In this document: piece after piece, positions 1 to 7,667 of the stretch
Position numbering within the stretch: position 1 is the stretch's first letter
Layout of the letters: each line of letters begins with the position of its first letter
Source of the DNA: an uncultured Lachnotalea sp.
GTDB taxonomy: Bacteria; Bacillota; Clostridia; Lachnospirales; Lachnospiraceae
Direction: 5' to 3'
Assembly: GCA_947066815.1 (NCBI GenBank)
Contig: CAMSZT010000025.1
Location: forward strand, 1 to 46,487
Length of the DNA stretch: 46,487 nt
The notes under the pieces: generated by a model
What the model saw: only the letters and a program-made list of their open reading frames with translations
What the model was told of the DNA's origin: nothing
Database searches by the model: none
Program-made: the position numbers and the translations under genes

Positions 1-190
1 TGCTTCGTTCTCCGGGGGAAAGCAGAGGCCATTCACGGGAAATATGGACTTCCCGCTCTTCTTTGCGCAAATGCATTCCAGAGTGTTTCACTATAACGTC
101 TCTGTGCAATATTTCCTGAATATATGGAGACAGTTCCTCTAAAATTTTTTTCGCCCGACTCTGAAGGTGCCTGATTCCAGCTCTCATCAT
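1..190 (-). CDS. Unidentified partial ORF running off the left edge
   Basis: An open frame on the minus strand begins at ATG 190-188, or at TTG 211-209 just after an in-frame TAG, and stays open to base 1. It gives about 63 visible residues, a charged helical-looking stretch that includes the segment KKILEELSPYIQEIL. No good Shine-Dalgarno precedes either start, so it may be a gene remnant rather than a complete 5' end. I do not recognise the family. It lies tail-out beside a broken Rpn-type nuclease, which fits a worn mobile-DNA region. Confidence 0.3.
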   Translation of the reverse strand, partial: MMRAGIRHLQSRAKKILEELSPYIQEILHRDVIVKHSGMHLRKEEREVHISREWPLLSPGERS

Positions 191-267
191 CCCGGAGACA
201 TCATCAAACAACGGTAATATCTAAGCGTTTAAATATCTTAAAAAATCTTGAGAAATTTCATTTTTAG

Positions 268-690
268 TTTCTTCGTTACTACCATGTACATTTGATTGCT
301 CCGGCCCAGATGGCGGATGAGGAAATTATGAAGTTCCAGTCCAGTCTTCGGGAGGTCATATTGTTTATCAAGTATTCAAAGGACAGGGAAAACTTAAGCC
401 GGATATTGAAAACCAATGAAAAACGTTTTCGGGAAGTGGAGTGAAGGGCGGTAGACGTAATTGATGCGATCACACATACTGGTTTAAAATATGATGAAAG
501 AGAGGCGATAGTCGATATGTGCCAGGCGATACAAGAAATGCGGAAGGAAGAACGAAAAATTGGAGAATTAAATAAGGCAAAAGAAGATGCCATAAGTTTT
601 TACAAATTGGGTGTAGAGGTTGAAAAGATTGCTCAAGGGGTAGGATACGCTGTGGAAGCTGTAAAGGAGTGGCTGAGAATTGAATCATAA
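268..690 (+). pseudogene. Rpn-family (PD-(D/E)XK nuclease/putative transposase) C-terminal remnant
   Basis: Frame 1 reads HLIAPAQMADEEIMKFQSSL, then an LFIKYSKDRENL segment and a tail containing MCQAIQEM and KIAQGVGYAVEAVKEWL. This is the C-terminal architecture I know from the Lachnospiraceae Rpn recombination-promoting nuclease/putative transposase family. The frame is cut by TGA at 442-444, inside a normally continuous helix, and by TAG at 265-267 upstream. The catalytic N-terminal domain is missing. It is therefore a decayed fragment and not expected to be active. Base composition is lower in GC than the genes to the right. A hairpin with T-tracts follows at 776-820. Confidence 0.75.
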
Positions 691-775
691 AAGGGTATGT
701 TCCTGCTGCTTGCATTGTACAAATTCCAACGGATAGGGATGCTTATAAAGATAGGATAATCACAAGGGAGCAAAA

Positions 776-820
776 AATAACGATAGCCTTACTGAAAGAA
801 GGGCTATCGCTATTTTTTTG
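776..820. terminator. Bidirectional intrinsic terminator
   Basis: The arms CGATAGCC and GGGCTATCG form a stem that is followed by T-runs on both strands. It sits between the Rpn remnant (plus strand) and the dehydrogenase (minus strand) and could end both. Confidence 0.75.
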
Positions 821-859
821 CAATATGGAACGGCGAAAATTAAGACTTATGCCGTTTAG

Positions 860-886
860 GGAAACGCTGATTCAGTCAGTGTTTCC
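860..886 (-). terminator. Stem-loop abutting the dehydrogenase stop codon
   Basis: The arms GGAAACGCTGA and TCAGTGTTTCC enclose a 5-nt loop, with one wobble pair. The hairpin begins directly after the minus-strand stop codon at 887-889. It lacks a clear T-tract, so it may be a 3'-end stabiliser rather than a full terminator; the true terminator lies at 776-820. Confidence 0.45.
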
Positions 887-1921
887 TTAGAACACGATCA
901 CTTCTTTGATCTCATCCTGGGCGTTGTCCACGGCGTTGCGGAAGGCCTCGTCGGATTCGTCGAAGGAGAAGCGGTGGGTCACGATCTGCTTCACGTCGAT
1001 GGCGCCGCTTGCGATGGCGCCTATGGCGGCCGGGTACAGGTTCCGGTAGCGGAACACGGACTTGATGGTGGCTTCCTTCATCATGATCTGGTTGAAGTTG
1101 TAGTTGGCCATGCTCTCGGCGGCCATACCGACCAGGCAGATAGTGCCGCCGGGCTTCACGAAATAGGGAGTCTGCTGGATGGTGGGGATGGCGCCTGCGG
1201 TCTCAAAGACGATGTCTGCGCCCAAAGGCCCGAAGATGTCGGCCACCCGTTCCTGCACGTTTTCCTCTTTGGCGTTGATGACCTCCGACGCCCCCATCTT
1301 TTTCGCCATCTGGAGGCGCTTCTCAAACAGGTCCACCACGACGATCTTCGCTGCGCCCCTGGCCTTGGCGGAGAGCAGGGTGACCAGGCCGATACAGCCG
1401 CTTCCGAGGATCAGGACGCTGTTCCCCAGGGTCACGCCCGCCTGGGAGGCGGCGTGCATGCCGACGGCGAGGGGTTCCACCAGGGCGCCCTCCTCGGTGC
1501 TGACGTTGTCGGGAAGCTTGAAGCACATGTCTGCAGGATGCACCACGTATTCCTGCAGGGCGCCGGCCACCGGCGGGGCGGCAAAGAACTGGACGTCGGG
1601 ACAGAGATTGTATTTCCCGGTCTTACAGAATTCACATTTCCCGCAGGTGTAGCCGGGCTCCAGGGCGACCCGGTCCCCGGGAACCAGGGAAGTGACTTTC
1701 GCGCCGGTCTTGACGACGGTTCCGGCCACCTCGTGGCCGAGGATGAAGTCCTTGGGGGCGTCGGTGTCCCCCACCTTTCCCTCCCGGTAAAAATGCACGT
1801 CGGAGCCGCAGACTCCGCAGTATTCCATTTTCACCAGGACCTGGTCTTCGGCCGGTTCCGGCACGGGGCGGTCGTCACGGATGACGATGTTTCTTTTTTC
1901 TTTTAAGTATGCAGCTTTCAT
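887..1921 (-). CDS. Zinc-dependent polyol/sorbitol-type dehydrogenase (MDR family)
   Basis: This 344-aa medium-chain dehydrogenase should oxidise a polyol to a ketose with NAD(P), in the cytoplasm. The catalytic-zinc region reads CGVCGSDVHF (Cys38) with GHE at His63-Glu64. The structural-zinc cysteines are 93, 96, 99 and 107, in CGKCEFCKTGKYNLC. The Rossmann fold starts near LILGSGCIGL and is followed by VVVDLFEKR, whose Asp suggests NAD preference. The GSDVHF signature is typical of sorbitol/xylitol/L-iditol dehydrogenases; the exact substrate cannot be read. An AGGAGG-like site lies just upstream of ATG 1921. The gene is co-oriented with the ROK regulator and divergent from a sugar ABC importer, so it is probably the first catabolic step for the imported compound. 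Confidence 0.9.
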   Translation of the reverse strand: MKAAYLKEKRNIVIRDDRPVPEPAEDQVLVKMEYCGVCGSDVHFYREGKVGDTDAPKDFILGHEVAGTVVKTGAKVTSLVPGDRVALEPGYTCGKCEFCKTGKYNLCPDVQFFAAPPVAGALQEYVVHPADMCFKLPDNVSTEEGALVEPLAVGMHAASQAGVTLGNSVLILGSGCIGLVTLLSAKARGAAKIVVVDLFEKRLQMAKKMGASEVINAKEENVQERVADIFGPLGADIVFETAGAIPTIQQTPYFVKPGGTICLVGMAAESMANYNFNQIMMKEATIKSVFRYRNLYPAAIGAIASGAIDVKQIVTHRFSFDESDEAFRNAVDNAQDEIKEVIVF

Positions 1922-1938
1922 GTGGTTTCCTCCTTCTA

Positions 1939-1989
1939 TTTATAAAATTATTTTGTAAATATATTTTATCTAATATGTTTCTATATTAG
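1939..1989. promoter_or_regulatory. Two palindromes in the dehydrogenase promoter region
   Basis: TTTATAAAA-3-TTTTGTAAA (1939-1959) is an inverted repeat with one mismatch. CTAATAT-6-ATATTAG (1970-1989) is a perfect 7-bp inverted repeat. Both lie upstream of the dehydrogenase start in AT-rich DNA. The TTTTRTAAA half-site recurs at 3427-3449 beside the ROK gene. I infer operators, most likely for the ROK protein. The promoter itself is not clear. Confidence 0.5.
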
Positions 1990-2103
1990 GCCAAGAGGGA
2001 GGAAAAGTCAATTATTTTTCACAAATTTTTTTGGTTTTAGGATGTTTTATGGGGAAAATCTCGGGAAGGGCTTGCAAGAAAAGCATAAAGGGTCGTGATC
2101 CTG

Positions 2104-2151
2104 AGGCATAAAAAAACGGGAGTGAAGAGGTTCTTTCGCTCCTGTTTTTTC
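2104..2151. terminator. Intrinsic terminator after the ROK regulator gene
   Basis: A 16-nt arm with an A-run (2111-2126) pairs with a second arm ending in T6 (2135-2150), using two G-U pairs. The minus-strand T-run follows the ROK stop at 2158. Confidence 0.8.
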
Positions 2152-2157
2152 TATGAT

Positions 2158-3282
2158 CTAGATGTTCTTGATAAATTCCTCAATATAAGAAATGGCGGCT
2201 CCCAGAGCCGCGGCCTCAAATTCACAGGCGCAGGGCTGCACGTAAAGGCCGTCGGTGACGAAGGTGCAGCGCTCCCGGACCAGCTCCCGGATCCGACCGA
2301 GGTAGCGCTTTAAATAAGCGCCCATGTACCCACCCAGCACCACCGGGCAGTCCAGGCTCAGGTTCACGTTGTTGATCAAAATCGCGAGATCTTCGAGATA
2401 CCGGTCCACCAGGGCTTCGAACTCCCGGTTTCCGCTGTCCAGTTCCCGGAAGAAGGTCTCCAGGTTGTTGTCCGTGTGGCCGGAGAGGACCAGGGCCGAG
2501 CAGTAGGCTTCCGCACAGCCGTCTTTTCCGCAGGAGCAGTGCCTGCCGTCCGGCACGATGGTCATGTGGCCGAATTCCCCGCTCCGGTTGGTCATGCCCG
2601 CATAGGGGGCGCCGTTTATGAGGATCGCTCCGCCCACGGTGTTGCTTAGGAGCAGGTAGACGATGGTCTGGTTCTCGTAATCGTTCCGCCAGAATTCCGC
2701 CACGCCCGCACAGCTTGCGTCGTTTAAGATCCGGCAGGGGAAGGAAAAGAATTCCTGCATGATCTGGCAGAAATGGTTGGGCACGGGGAGGGTGTCCGCC
2801 TCCACGATGGTCTTGTGGTCAAAGGCGATGATGCCGGGAATGGAGATCCCCATGCCGAGGATTTGTTCCGGCCGGATCCGGTTTTTGCGGATAAAGGTCT
2901 CGATGTCGTCCCGCAGGGCCAGGTAGCTGGCTTCGTCGGAGGAAATGGTGAAGCCTTTGCGCAGGTGGTCGATGATGTCGCCGTTCAAGTCGGCCAGGAC
3001 CAGGGAGATGTGGTGGGGCGTGATGTCAAGTCCCACGGCCACCCGGAAGCCCGGCACGATGGAGATGGCCCTGGCCTTCCTGCCCACCTGGGATTCAAAG
3101 GTGCCGTTTTCCGTGATCAGCCCTTCCTCCTTCAAAGCGTTTAGATTCTGGGTCGTGGTCGGCAGACTGAGTCCCAGTTCGGCGGCGATCTCCTGTTTGG
3201 AGACCCGTTTCCTGGCGGCGATAAACCGGAAGACCCGGTTTTTGTTGTATTGTTTTACGGATTGTCTGCGTTCCTGCACCAT
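2158..3282 (-). CDS. ROK-family transcriptional repressor with intact zinc motif
   Basis: This is a 374-aa regulator. An N-terminal winged helix-turn-helix (about residues 10-60, with SKQEIAAELGLSLPTTTQNL) is followed by a ROK sugar-binding domain with LDITPHH, ILNDASCAGVAEF and NTVGGAI. The ROK zinc site is complete: GEFGHM (His239) and CSCGKDGC (Cys249, Cys251, Cys256). I chose ATG 3282 because GGAG lies 9 nt upstream and the protein then begins like other ROK regulators. A longer reading from 3498 adds a segment translated from the promoter and is unlikely. XylR/NagC-type members release DNA when they bind sugar. Position argues that it controls the dehydrogenase and the divergent importer. 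Confidence 0.9.
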   Translation of the reverse strand: MVQERRQSVKQYNKNRVFRFIAARKRVSKQEIAAELGLSLPTTTQNLNALKEEGLITENGTFESQVGRKARAISIVPGFRVAVGLDITPHHISLVLADLNGDIIDHLRKGFTISSDEASYLALRDDIETFIRKNRIRPEQILGMGISIPGIIAFDHKTIVEADTLPVPNHFCQIMQEFFSFPCRILNDASCAGVAEFWRNDYENQTIVYLLLSNTVGGAILINGAPYAGMTNRSGEFGHMTIVPDGRHCSCGKDGCAEAYCSALVLSGHTDNNLETFFRELDSGNREFEALVDRYLEDLAILINNVNLSLDCPVVLGGYMGAYLKRYLGRIRELVRERCTFVTDGLYVQPCACEFEAAALGAAISYIEEFIKNI

Positions 3283-3426
3283 AGCTTCTTTCTCCAGCAT
3301 TTCTAAATAGTTCTTTCGTTTATCATATAACAGATTTTCACATTGCGCAATTCTTTTGTTAATTCCGTCACAGATCGGGAAGGCCCTGCCCTCTTTAGAA
3401 CACTTTCTTATAAATGGAAAGATATT

Positions 3427-3506
3427 TTGTAAAATAAATTTATAAAAAATATTGACATTATTCAAAAATACGATATAATAAAAAACAACCATTGTCAAAA
3501 CGACAA
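3427..3506 (+). promoter_or_regulatory. Consensus promoter of the importer operon with flanking inverted repeats
   Basis: TTGACA (3452-3457), a 16-nt spacer and TATAAT (3474-3479) form an exact-consensus sigma-A promoter reading toward the importer. Upstream, TTTTGTAAA and TTTATAAAA form an inverted pair with 5-nt spacing, the same half-sites seen before the dehydrogenase. Downstream, near +15 to +29, TTGTC-5-GACAA (3492-3506) is a perfect palindrome well placed to block transcription. A weaker minus-strand TATGAT at 3322-3327 may serve the ROK gene. Confidence 0.75.
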
Positions 3507-3574
3507 AACGAGAAAGAAAAAAGAAGGATAATCATCTATTTTGCACAAAACAAAAAGGGAAGGGAGGAACTATC

Positions 3575-5068
3575 TTGGAAAATACGGTAAGGATGGAGCT
3601 CAGGCACGTGTCCAAATCATTTCCGGGAGTGAAAGCCTTGGATGACGTGAGCTTTCAGCTCAAGAAGGGGAGCGTCCATGTTCTGTGCGGGGAGAACGGC
3701 GCAGGGAAATCGACCCTGATGAAGGTCCTGTACGGCCTGTATCATCCGGACGAGGGGGAGATCATCATCGACGGCGAGAAGGTGCAGATCCATTCGCCCA
3801 TGGACGCCAGGAAGCATAAGATCTCCATGGTGTTTCAGGAATTGTCCTTCGTGCCGGACATGACCCTAGAGGAGAATCTGTTCTTGGGACGCTGGCACAA
3901 GAAGAACCCGGTGAAGATGGACTGGAAGCGGATCCGGAAGGAGACGGAGGAGCTTCTTGCGAGGGAGGGGCTGGATTACAAGCCGGACACGCTGCTGCGG
4001 GACATGAGCGTCTCCAACATCCAGATGCTGGAAATCCTCAAGGCGGTGTCCTTCAATGCGGAGATCCTGATCATGGACGAACCGACCTCGTCCATTTCCA
4101 ACCAGGAGGTGGAATTTTTGATCAAGAAGATCAACGAGCTCAGGGACAGGGGGATGAGCATCATCTACATATCCCACAAGATGGACGAGATCTTCCGGAT
4201 CGCCGACGAGATCACCGTGCTCAGGGACGGTAAGACCATCAGGACCCTGGCGAAGGACGAGACCAACATGGAGGAGATCATTGAGCTGATGGTGGGCCGG
4301 AAGCTGGAGAACCAGTACCCGAAGCAGGAGATCCCCATCGGGGAGGAGCTCCTCCGGGTGGAGCATCTGACCCGGAATAAGCTGTTCGAGGACGTGAGCT
4401 TCCACGTGAGGGCGGGCGAGATCGTCGGCTTCGCCGGGCTGGTGGGAGCCGGCCGGACCGAGGTCATGAGCGCATTGTTTGGCATGGAGCGCTACGATTC
4501 CGGGGAGATTTTCCTGGACGGAAAGCCCATACAGGTGAAGAACATCCGCAGGGCCATCGACCAGGGGATCACCATGGTGACGGAGGACCGGAGGAAGTTC
4601 GGGATCGTTCCGGTGAGGAGCGTCCTGGAGAATGCGTCCCTTGCCACTCTGAAAAAGTTCTTTTACAAGTTCCGCAGCCACAGGAAGATGGAGCATGACC
4701 AGGTGAGCGAGGTGTTCGCAAAGGTGAGGGTGAAGACGCCTTCCCTGGAGACGCCGATCATGAACCTGTCCGGCGGCAACCAGCAGAAGGTGATCCTGGC
4801 CAAATGGATGCTGTGCGATTCCGGTCGGGTGATCATCATGGACGAGCCGACCAGGGGCATCGACGTGGGGGCGAAAAAGGAGATCTATGAGCTGATGAAC
4901 GTGCTTGCGGAGAGCGGAAAGGGGATCGTCATGGTGTCCTCGGAGCTTCCGGAGCTGATCGGCATGTGTGACCGGATCTATGTGATGAAGGAAGGAAAGA
5001 TTTCCGGCTGTCTCACGGAACGGGAACTTTTCACCCAGAGAGAGATCATGAGCTATGCGGTTTCATAA
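3575..5068 (+). CDS. Sugar ABC importer ATPase, RbsA/MglA/XylG type
   Basis: A 497-aa tandem-domain ATPase energises sugar uptake on the cytoplasmic face. The first domain has GENGAGKSTLMKVL and MDEPTSSISN with a degenerate signature (SVSNIQMLEILKA), normal for this family. The second has a modified P-loop (LVGAGRTEV), the signature LSGGNQQKVILAKW and MDEPTRGIDVG. The start is TTG 3575, preceded by AGGGAGG at good spacing; ATG 3593 is a less likely alternative. It is the first gene of ATPase-permease-binding protein, an order with the binding protein last. The family transports pentoses, hexoses and polyols; the neighbouring polyol dehydrogenase points to a polyol or related sugar. Confidence 0.92.
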   Translation: MENTVRMELRHVSKSFPGVKALDDVSFQLKKGSVHVLCGENGAGKSTLMKVLYGLYHPDEGEIIIDGEKVQIHSPMDARKHKISMVFQELSFVPDMTLEENLFLGRWHKKNPVKMDWKRIRKETEELLAREGLDYKPDTLLRDMSVSNIQMLEILKAVSFNAEILIMDEPTSSISNQEVEFLIKKINELRDRGMSIIYISHKMDEIFRIADEITVLRDGKTIRTLAKDETNMEEIIELMVGRKLENQYPKQEIPIGEELLRVEHLTRNKLFEDVSFHVRAGEIVGFAGLVGAGRTEVMSALFGMERYDSGEIFLDGKPIQVKNIRRAIDQGITMVTEDRRKFGIVPVRSVLENASLATLKKFFYKFRSHRKMEHDQVSEVFAKVRVKTPSLETPIMNLSGGNQQKVILAKWMLCDSGRVIIMDEPTRGIDVGAKKEIYELMNVLAESGKGIVMVSSELPELIGMCDRIYVMKEGKISGCLTERELFTQREIMSYAVS

Positions 5069-5085
5069 AAAGGGAGGGATTTGTC

Positions 5086-6045
5086 GTGGAAAAGAAAAAT
5101 TCGTTTAATCTTTCAAAAATCATATCCAAGTACAGTCTTGTGATCATTCTGGTGGTCATGATCGTGGTCTGCAGCTTTGCCAACGAGAATTTCCTCCAGT
5201 TCAAGAACCTGATGAACGTGGCCAAGCAGCAGTCGGTCAACATCCTGCTGGCCCTGGGCGCCATGCTGCTCATCTCGGCGGGCGGCCTGGACCTGGCGGC
5301 CGGTTCCAACCTGGCCCTCGCCAGCGTGGTGGCCCTCTATGCCTACAAGGCGGTGCCCAGCGTGTTTCTCACCTTCCTGGTGGCCATCGCCGTTGCGGTG
5401 GTCTGCAACCTGATCAGCGGCTTCATGGTGACGAAGTTCCGCACGCCGCCCTTTATCGCCACCCTGGCCATGCAGCTCATGGCGAGGGGCGTGGCCCTCT
5501 ATATCACCCAGGGGCAGAACCAGTCGGGCCTCGGGGAAAACCTGCAGGTGATCGGCCAGGGGAGCACCCTGGGGATCCCCAACAGCATCTACATCATGGT
5601 CGTGATCGTCCTGGCAGTCATTTACCTGACCAAGGAGACGAAGCTGGGGCGTTCCGTGTTCGCCGTGGGCGGCAACGAGGAGGCGGCCAACGCTTCCGGC
5701 ATCAATGTCAATGCGGTGAAGATGAAGGTGTACGCCATCAACGGCCTTCTGACCGGCATTGCGGCCACCATCTGGCTGTCCAGGGTCAACAGTGCCATGC
5801 CCAACGGCGGCGTCAGCTATGAGTTTGATGCCATGATCGCCACCATCGTGGGCGGCACCAGCTTCTCCGGCGGCGTCGGCTCGGCGGTGGGCACGGTGAT
5901 CGGCGCCTTCATCGTGGGCTTTTTGAACAACATCATGAACCTGATGGGCATCGATTCCTATCTGCAGCAGGTGGTCCGGGGCGTCATCATCGGCGGCGCC
6001 GTGATCTGGGATATTTATTTCAAAAACAGAAAAAGCTCCAGATAA
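5086..6045 (+). CDS. Sugar ABC importer permease, RbsC type
   Basis: A 319-aa multi-spanning inner-membrane permease of the BPD_transp_2 family. Hydrophobic segments run through the length, with the family hallmarks LLISAGGLDLAAGS near residue 65, TKFRTPPFIATL in the middle, GRSVFAVGGNEEAANASGI, and a terminal GGAVIWDIYFK. The start is GTG 5086 behind AGGGAGG, 17 nt after the ATPase stop, so the two are co-transcribed. A single permease gene suggests a homodimer channel. Substrate specificity cannot be read from the permease. Confidence 0.92.
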   Translation: MEKKNSFNLSKIISKYSLVIILVVMIVVCSFANENFLQFKNLMNVAKQQSVNILLALGAMLLISAGGLDLAAGSNLALASVVALYAYKAVPSVFLTFLVAIAVAVVCNLISGFMVTKFRTPPFIATLAMQLMARGVALYITQGQNQSGLGENLQVIGQGSTLGIPNSIYIMVVIVLAVIYLTKETKLGRSVFAVGGNEEAANASGINVNAVKMKVYAINGLLTGIAATIWLSRVNSAMPNGGVSYEFDAMIATIVGGTSFSGGVGSAVGTVIGAFIVGFLNNIMNLMGIDSYLQQVVRGVIIGGAVIWDIYFKNRKSSR

Positions 6046-6120
6046 CGAAACAGGAAAGGAGGACGGCAGGAGCATCTGGAGACCATCATAAAAGCAACCA
6101 TAACAATCAAGGAGGATACT

Positions 6121-7224
6121 ATGAAAAAAAGTGTAAGAACCATCATCAGCGCAGTATTATGTTCCACGTTGATCCTTTCTCTGGCGGCATGCGGCGGAGA
6201 GAAGAAGGAGGAGACGAAGGGTGCGGACGCCGGTGCGGAGACCACGGCGGCGGCAGAGAGTAAGGCGGAAGAGGGGACCGAGGCGGCGGCCGGGACGGAA
6301 GCGGCCAGCGGCGAGAAATTCAAGGTTCTCTATGTGAGCCGGAACCAGGCAGACACCTTTGCGGCACGCCTGTCCGGAGATTTTGTGAAATACTGGGAAG
6401 CGAATTACCAGGATCAGTTTGAGTTCGACGTTCAGGACGCACAGGCTGACCCGGACAAGGAAAACCAGCTCATCGAGCAGGGGATCACGGCAGGCTACGA
6501 CGGAATTATCGTTCAGCCCAACGACAGCGATGCCCAGACTCCTTACGTGAAGCAGGCGGCGGACGCCGGCGTGAAGGTCATCACCACCAATGCGGGCATC
6601 CGTGACATCGAGGGCGCTTCCTGGATTGATGCCGATCCCTATGAGCAGGGCAGGGTTATTGCGGAGCTGGCCGTCAAGCAGGCGCCGGAGAACGCAAAGG
6701 TTGCGATCATGTCCTGTAATCCCGGCAACCTCCACACCGAGAGCAGACTGCAGGCTTACAAAGACATTTTCGTGGCTCAGAGGACCGACTGTGAGATCGT
6801 GGCGGAGAAGATCTGCACCCAGAGCGACCAGGCGACCTTCATGCAGACCATGGAGGACTGGGTACAGGCTTACGGCAAGATCGACGTGGTCCTGACCATC
6901 GGCGACGATTTGGCAAAGGCCTGCTACGAGGTAGTCAAGGACGATCCTACCTTTGCAGACACCCAGTACTATGCGGTGGACGCCAATCCCGATGCCCTCC
7001 TTCGGATCAAGGCCGGGAACCAGGATGCGACCGTCATGCAGGACACCCAGGAGCTGGCTCAGAAGAATCTGGACGCCATGTATGACCTGATGACCGGAAA
7101 GCAGGAGAAGGTGGAGGAGACCATCGAGACCATCCTGATCACTCCGGAGAACGTGGACGAGTATATCGAGAAATACATCGAGATCGGGATCATCACCCAG
7201 GAAGAGTATGACGCCGTGAAATAA
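6121..7224 (+). CDS. Sugar-binding lipoprotein of the ABC importer (RbsB-like)
   Basis: A 367-aa periplasmic-binding-protein-like lipoprotein. The signal peptide ends in the lipobox LAAC with lipidated Cys24, followed by a low-complexity Glu/Ala/Thr linker to about residue 60 that tethers the domain outside the cell. The mature part is a type-I sugar-binding fold (FKVLYVSRNQADTFAARL, QLIEQGITAGYDGIIVQPND, GVKVITTNAGI). AAGGAGG stands 6 nt before ATG. It is the last gene of the importer operon; binding proteins are usually needed in excess, and the separate strong ribosome site fits that. The ligand is unknown. Confidence 0.92.
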   Translation: MKKSVRTIISAVLCSTLILSLAACGGEKKEETKGADAGAETTAAAESKAEEGTEAAAGTEAASGEKFKVLYVSRNQADTFAARLSGDFVKYWEANYQDQFEFDVQDAQADPDKENQLIEQGITAGYDGIIVQPNDSDAQTPYVKQAADAGVKVITTNAGIRDIEGASWIDADPYEQGRVIAELAVKQAPENAKVAIMSCNPGNLHTESRLQAYKDIFVAQRTDCEIVAEKICTQSDQATFMQTMEDWVQAYGKIDVVLTIGDDLAKACYEVVKDDPTFADTQYYAVDANPDALLRIKAGNQDATVMQDTQELAQKNLDAMYDLMTGKQEKVEETIETILITPENVDEYIEKYIEIGIITQEEYDAVK

Positions 7225-7263
7225 GCGATAGGCGAAGAAACAAAATAAAGAGACAAAAGTACT

Positions 7264-7290
7264 GGCTCCCGGACGGAATGTCCGGGGGCT
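7264..7290 (+). terminator. GC-rich hairpin after the binding-protein gene
   Basis: GCTCCCGGAC and GTCCGGGGGC (7265-7289) pair over a GGAAT loop with one wobble. No T-run follows, so it may protect the mRNA end or be a weak terminator. Confidence 0.5.
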
Positions 7291-7297
7291 GATGCGA

Positions 7298-7402
7298 ATG
7301 TTGAAGATTGAAGGATTGATTTCGGTGCTTGGCTGATGCGTGACCTGTTTTGGCCTTGGATATGCCATCGGCAGCAAAGATAATGATAAGACACAGAAAT
7401 AG
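7298..7402 (+). pseudogene. Small toxin-like membrane peptide gene interrupted by TGA
   Basis: From ATG 7298 a single frame reads MLKIEGLISVLG, then TGA (7334-7336), then CVTCFGLGYAIG and SKDNDKTQK before TAG 7400. Without the TGA it would be a 34-residue peptide with one membrane helix and a polar lysine-containing tail, resembling the small holin-like/type-I-toxin peptides of Lachnospiraceae. The downstream hairpins (ATAGCCGC...GCGGCTAT at 7399-7431, then a CTAACCGTCTATCGGTAG loop) resemble the structured tail I associate with those loci. Family recognition is from memory and moderate. The TGA makes a decayed copy the simplest reading. No convincing Shine-Dalgarno is visible. Confidence 0.45.
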
Positions 7403-7478
7403 CCGCCCTCCCGGCCAAAGGATGCGGCTATCGCTGTAACTGACTGATCGGGCTAACCGTCTATCGGTAGCTCCTGTT

Positions 7479-7510
7479 GGGCATCTGTTAGCGCAGATGT
7501 CCTTCTTTTT
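7479..7510 (+). terminator. Intrinsic terminator of the small-peptide locus
   Basis: GGGCATCTG and CAGATGTCC form a 9-bp stem with a 6-nt loop, followed by TTCTTTTT. It isolates the two-component operon from upstream transcription. Confidence 0.8.
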
Positions 7511-7586
7511 GTTCAAGATACCACAACATCCAGAGTGCCGCAAGTGTTCTTTAGTGATCACCCGATCTGTTCTCCTTTTTTGCGTT

Positions 7587-7620
7587 ATGACACAACTTTG
7601 TTACATCTGAACGGTATAAT
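7587..7620 (+). promoter_or_regulatory. Two-component operon promoter with response-regulator boxes
   Basis: TATAAT at 7615-7620 has no good -35. In its place are two 11-bp units, TGACACAACTT and TGTTACATCTG (7588-7609). The 10-mer ATGACACAAC also occurs at 10514-10523 before the ABC operon. This predicts autoregulation by the encoded OmpR-type regulator. Confidence 0.6.
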
Positions 7621-7667
7621 AGTAAGGATGGAGGGCAAGCCGGGCGCAGAACAGCCCGCTTAAAAAT

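Noticed and set aside
974-1906. Long plus-strand open frame opposite the dehydrogenase
   Set aside because: Antisense shadow of a clear MDR enzyme; His/Gly-rich composition and no motifs or ribosome site.
3283-3498. N-terminal extension of the first ROK regulator
   Set aside because: It is translated from the divergent promoter, contains the consensus -35/-10 on the other strand, and has no ribosome site, while ATG 3282 has one.
7334-7336. TGA in the small peptide read as selenocysteine
   Set aside because: No SECIS-like hairpin was found directly after the codon and no selenocysteine genes are in view; decay is simpler.
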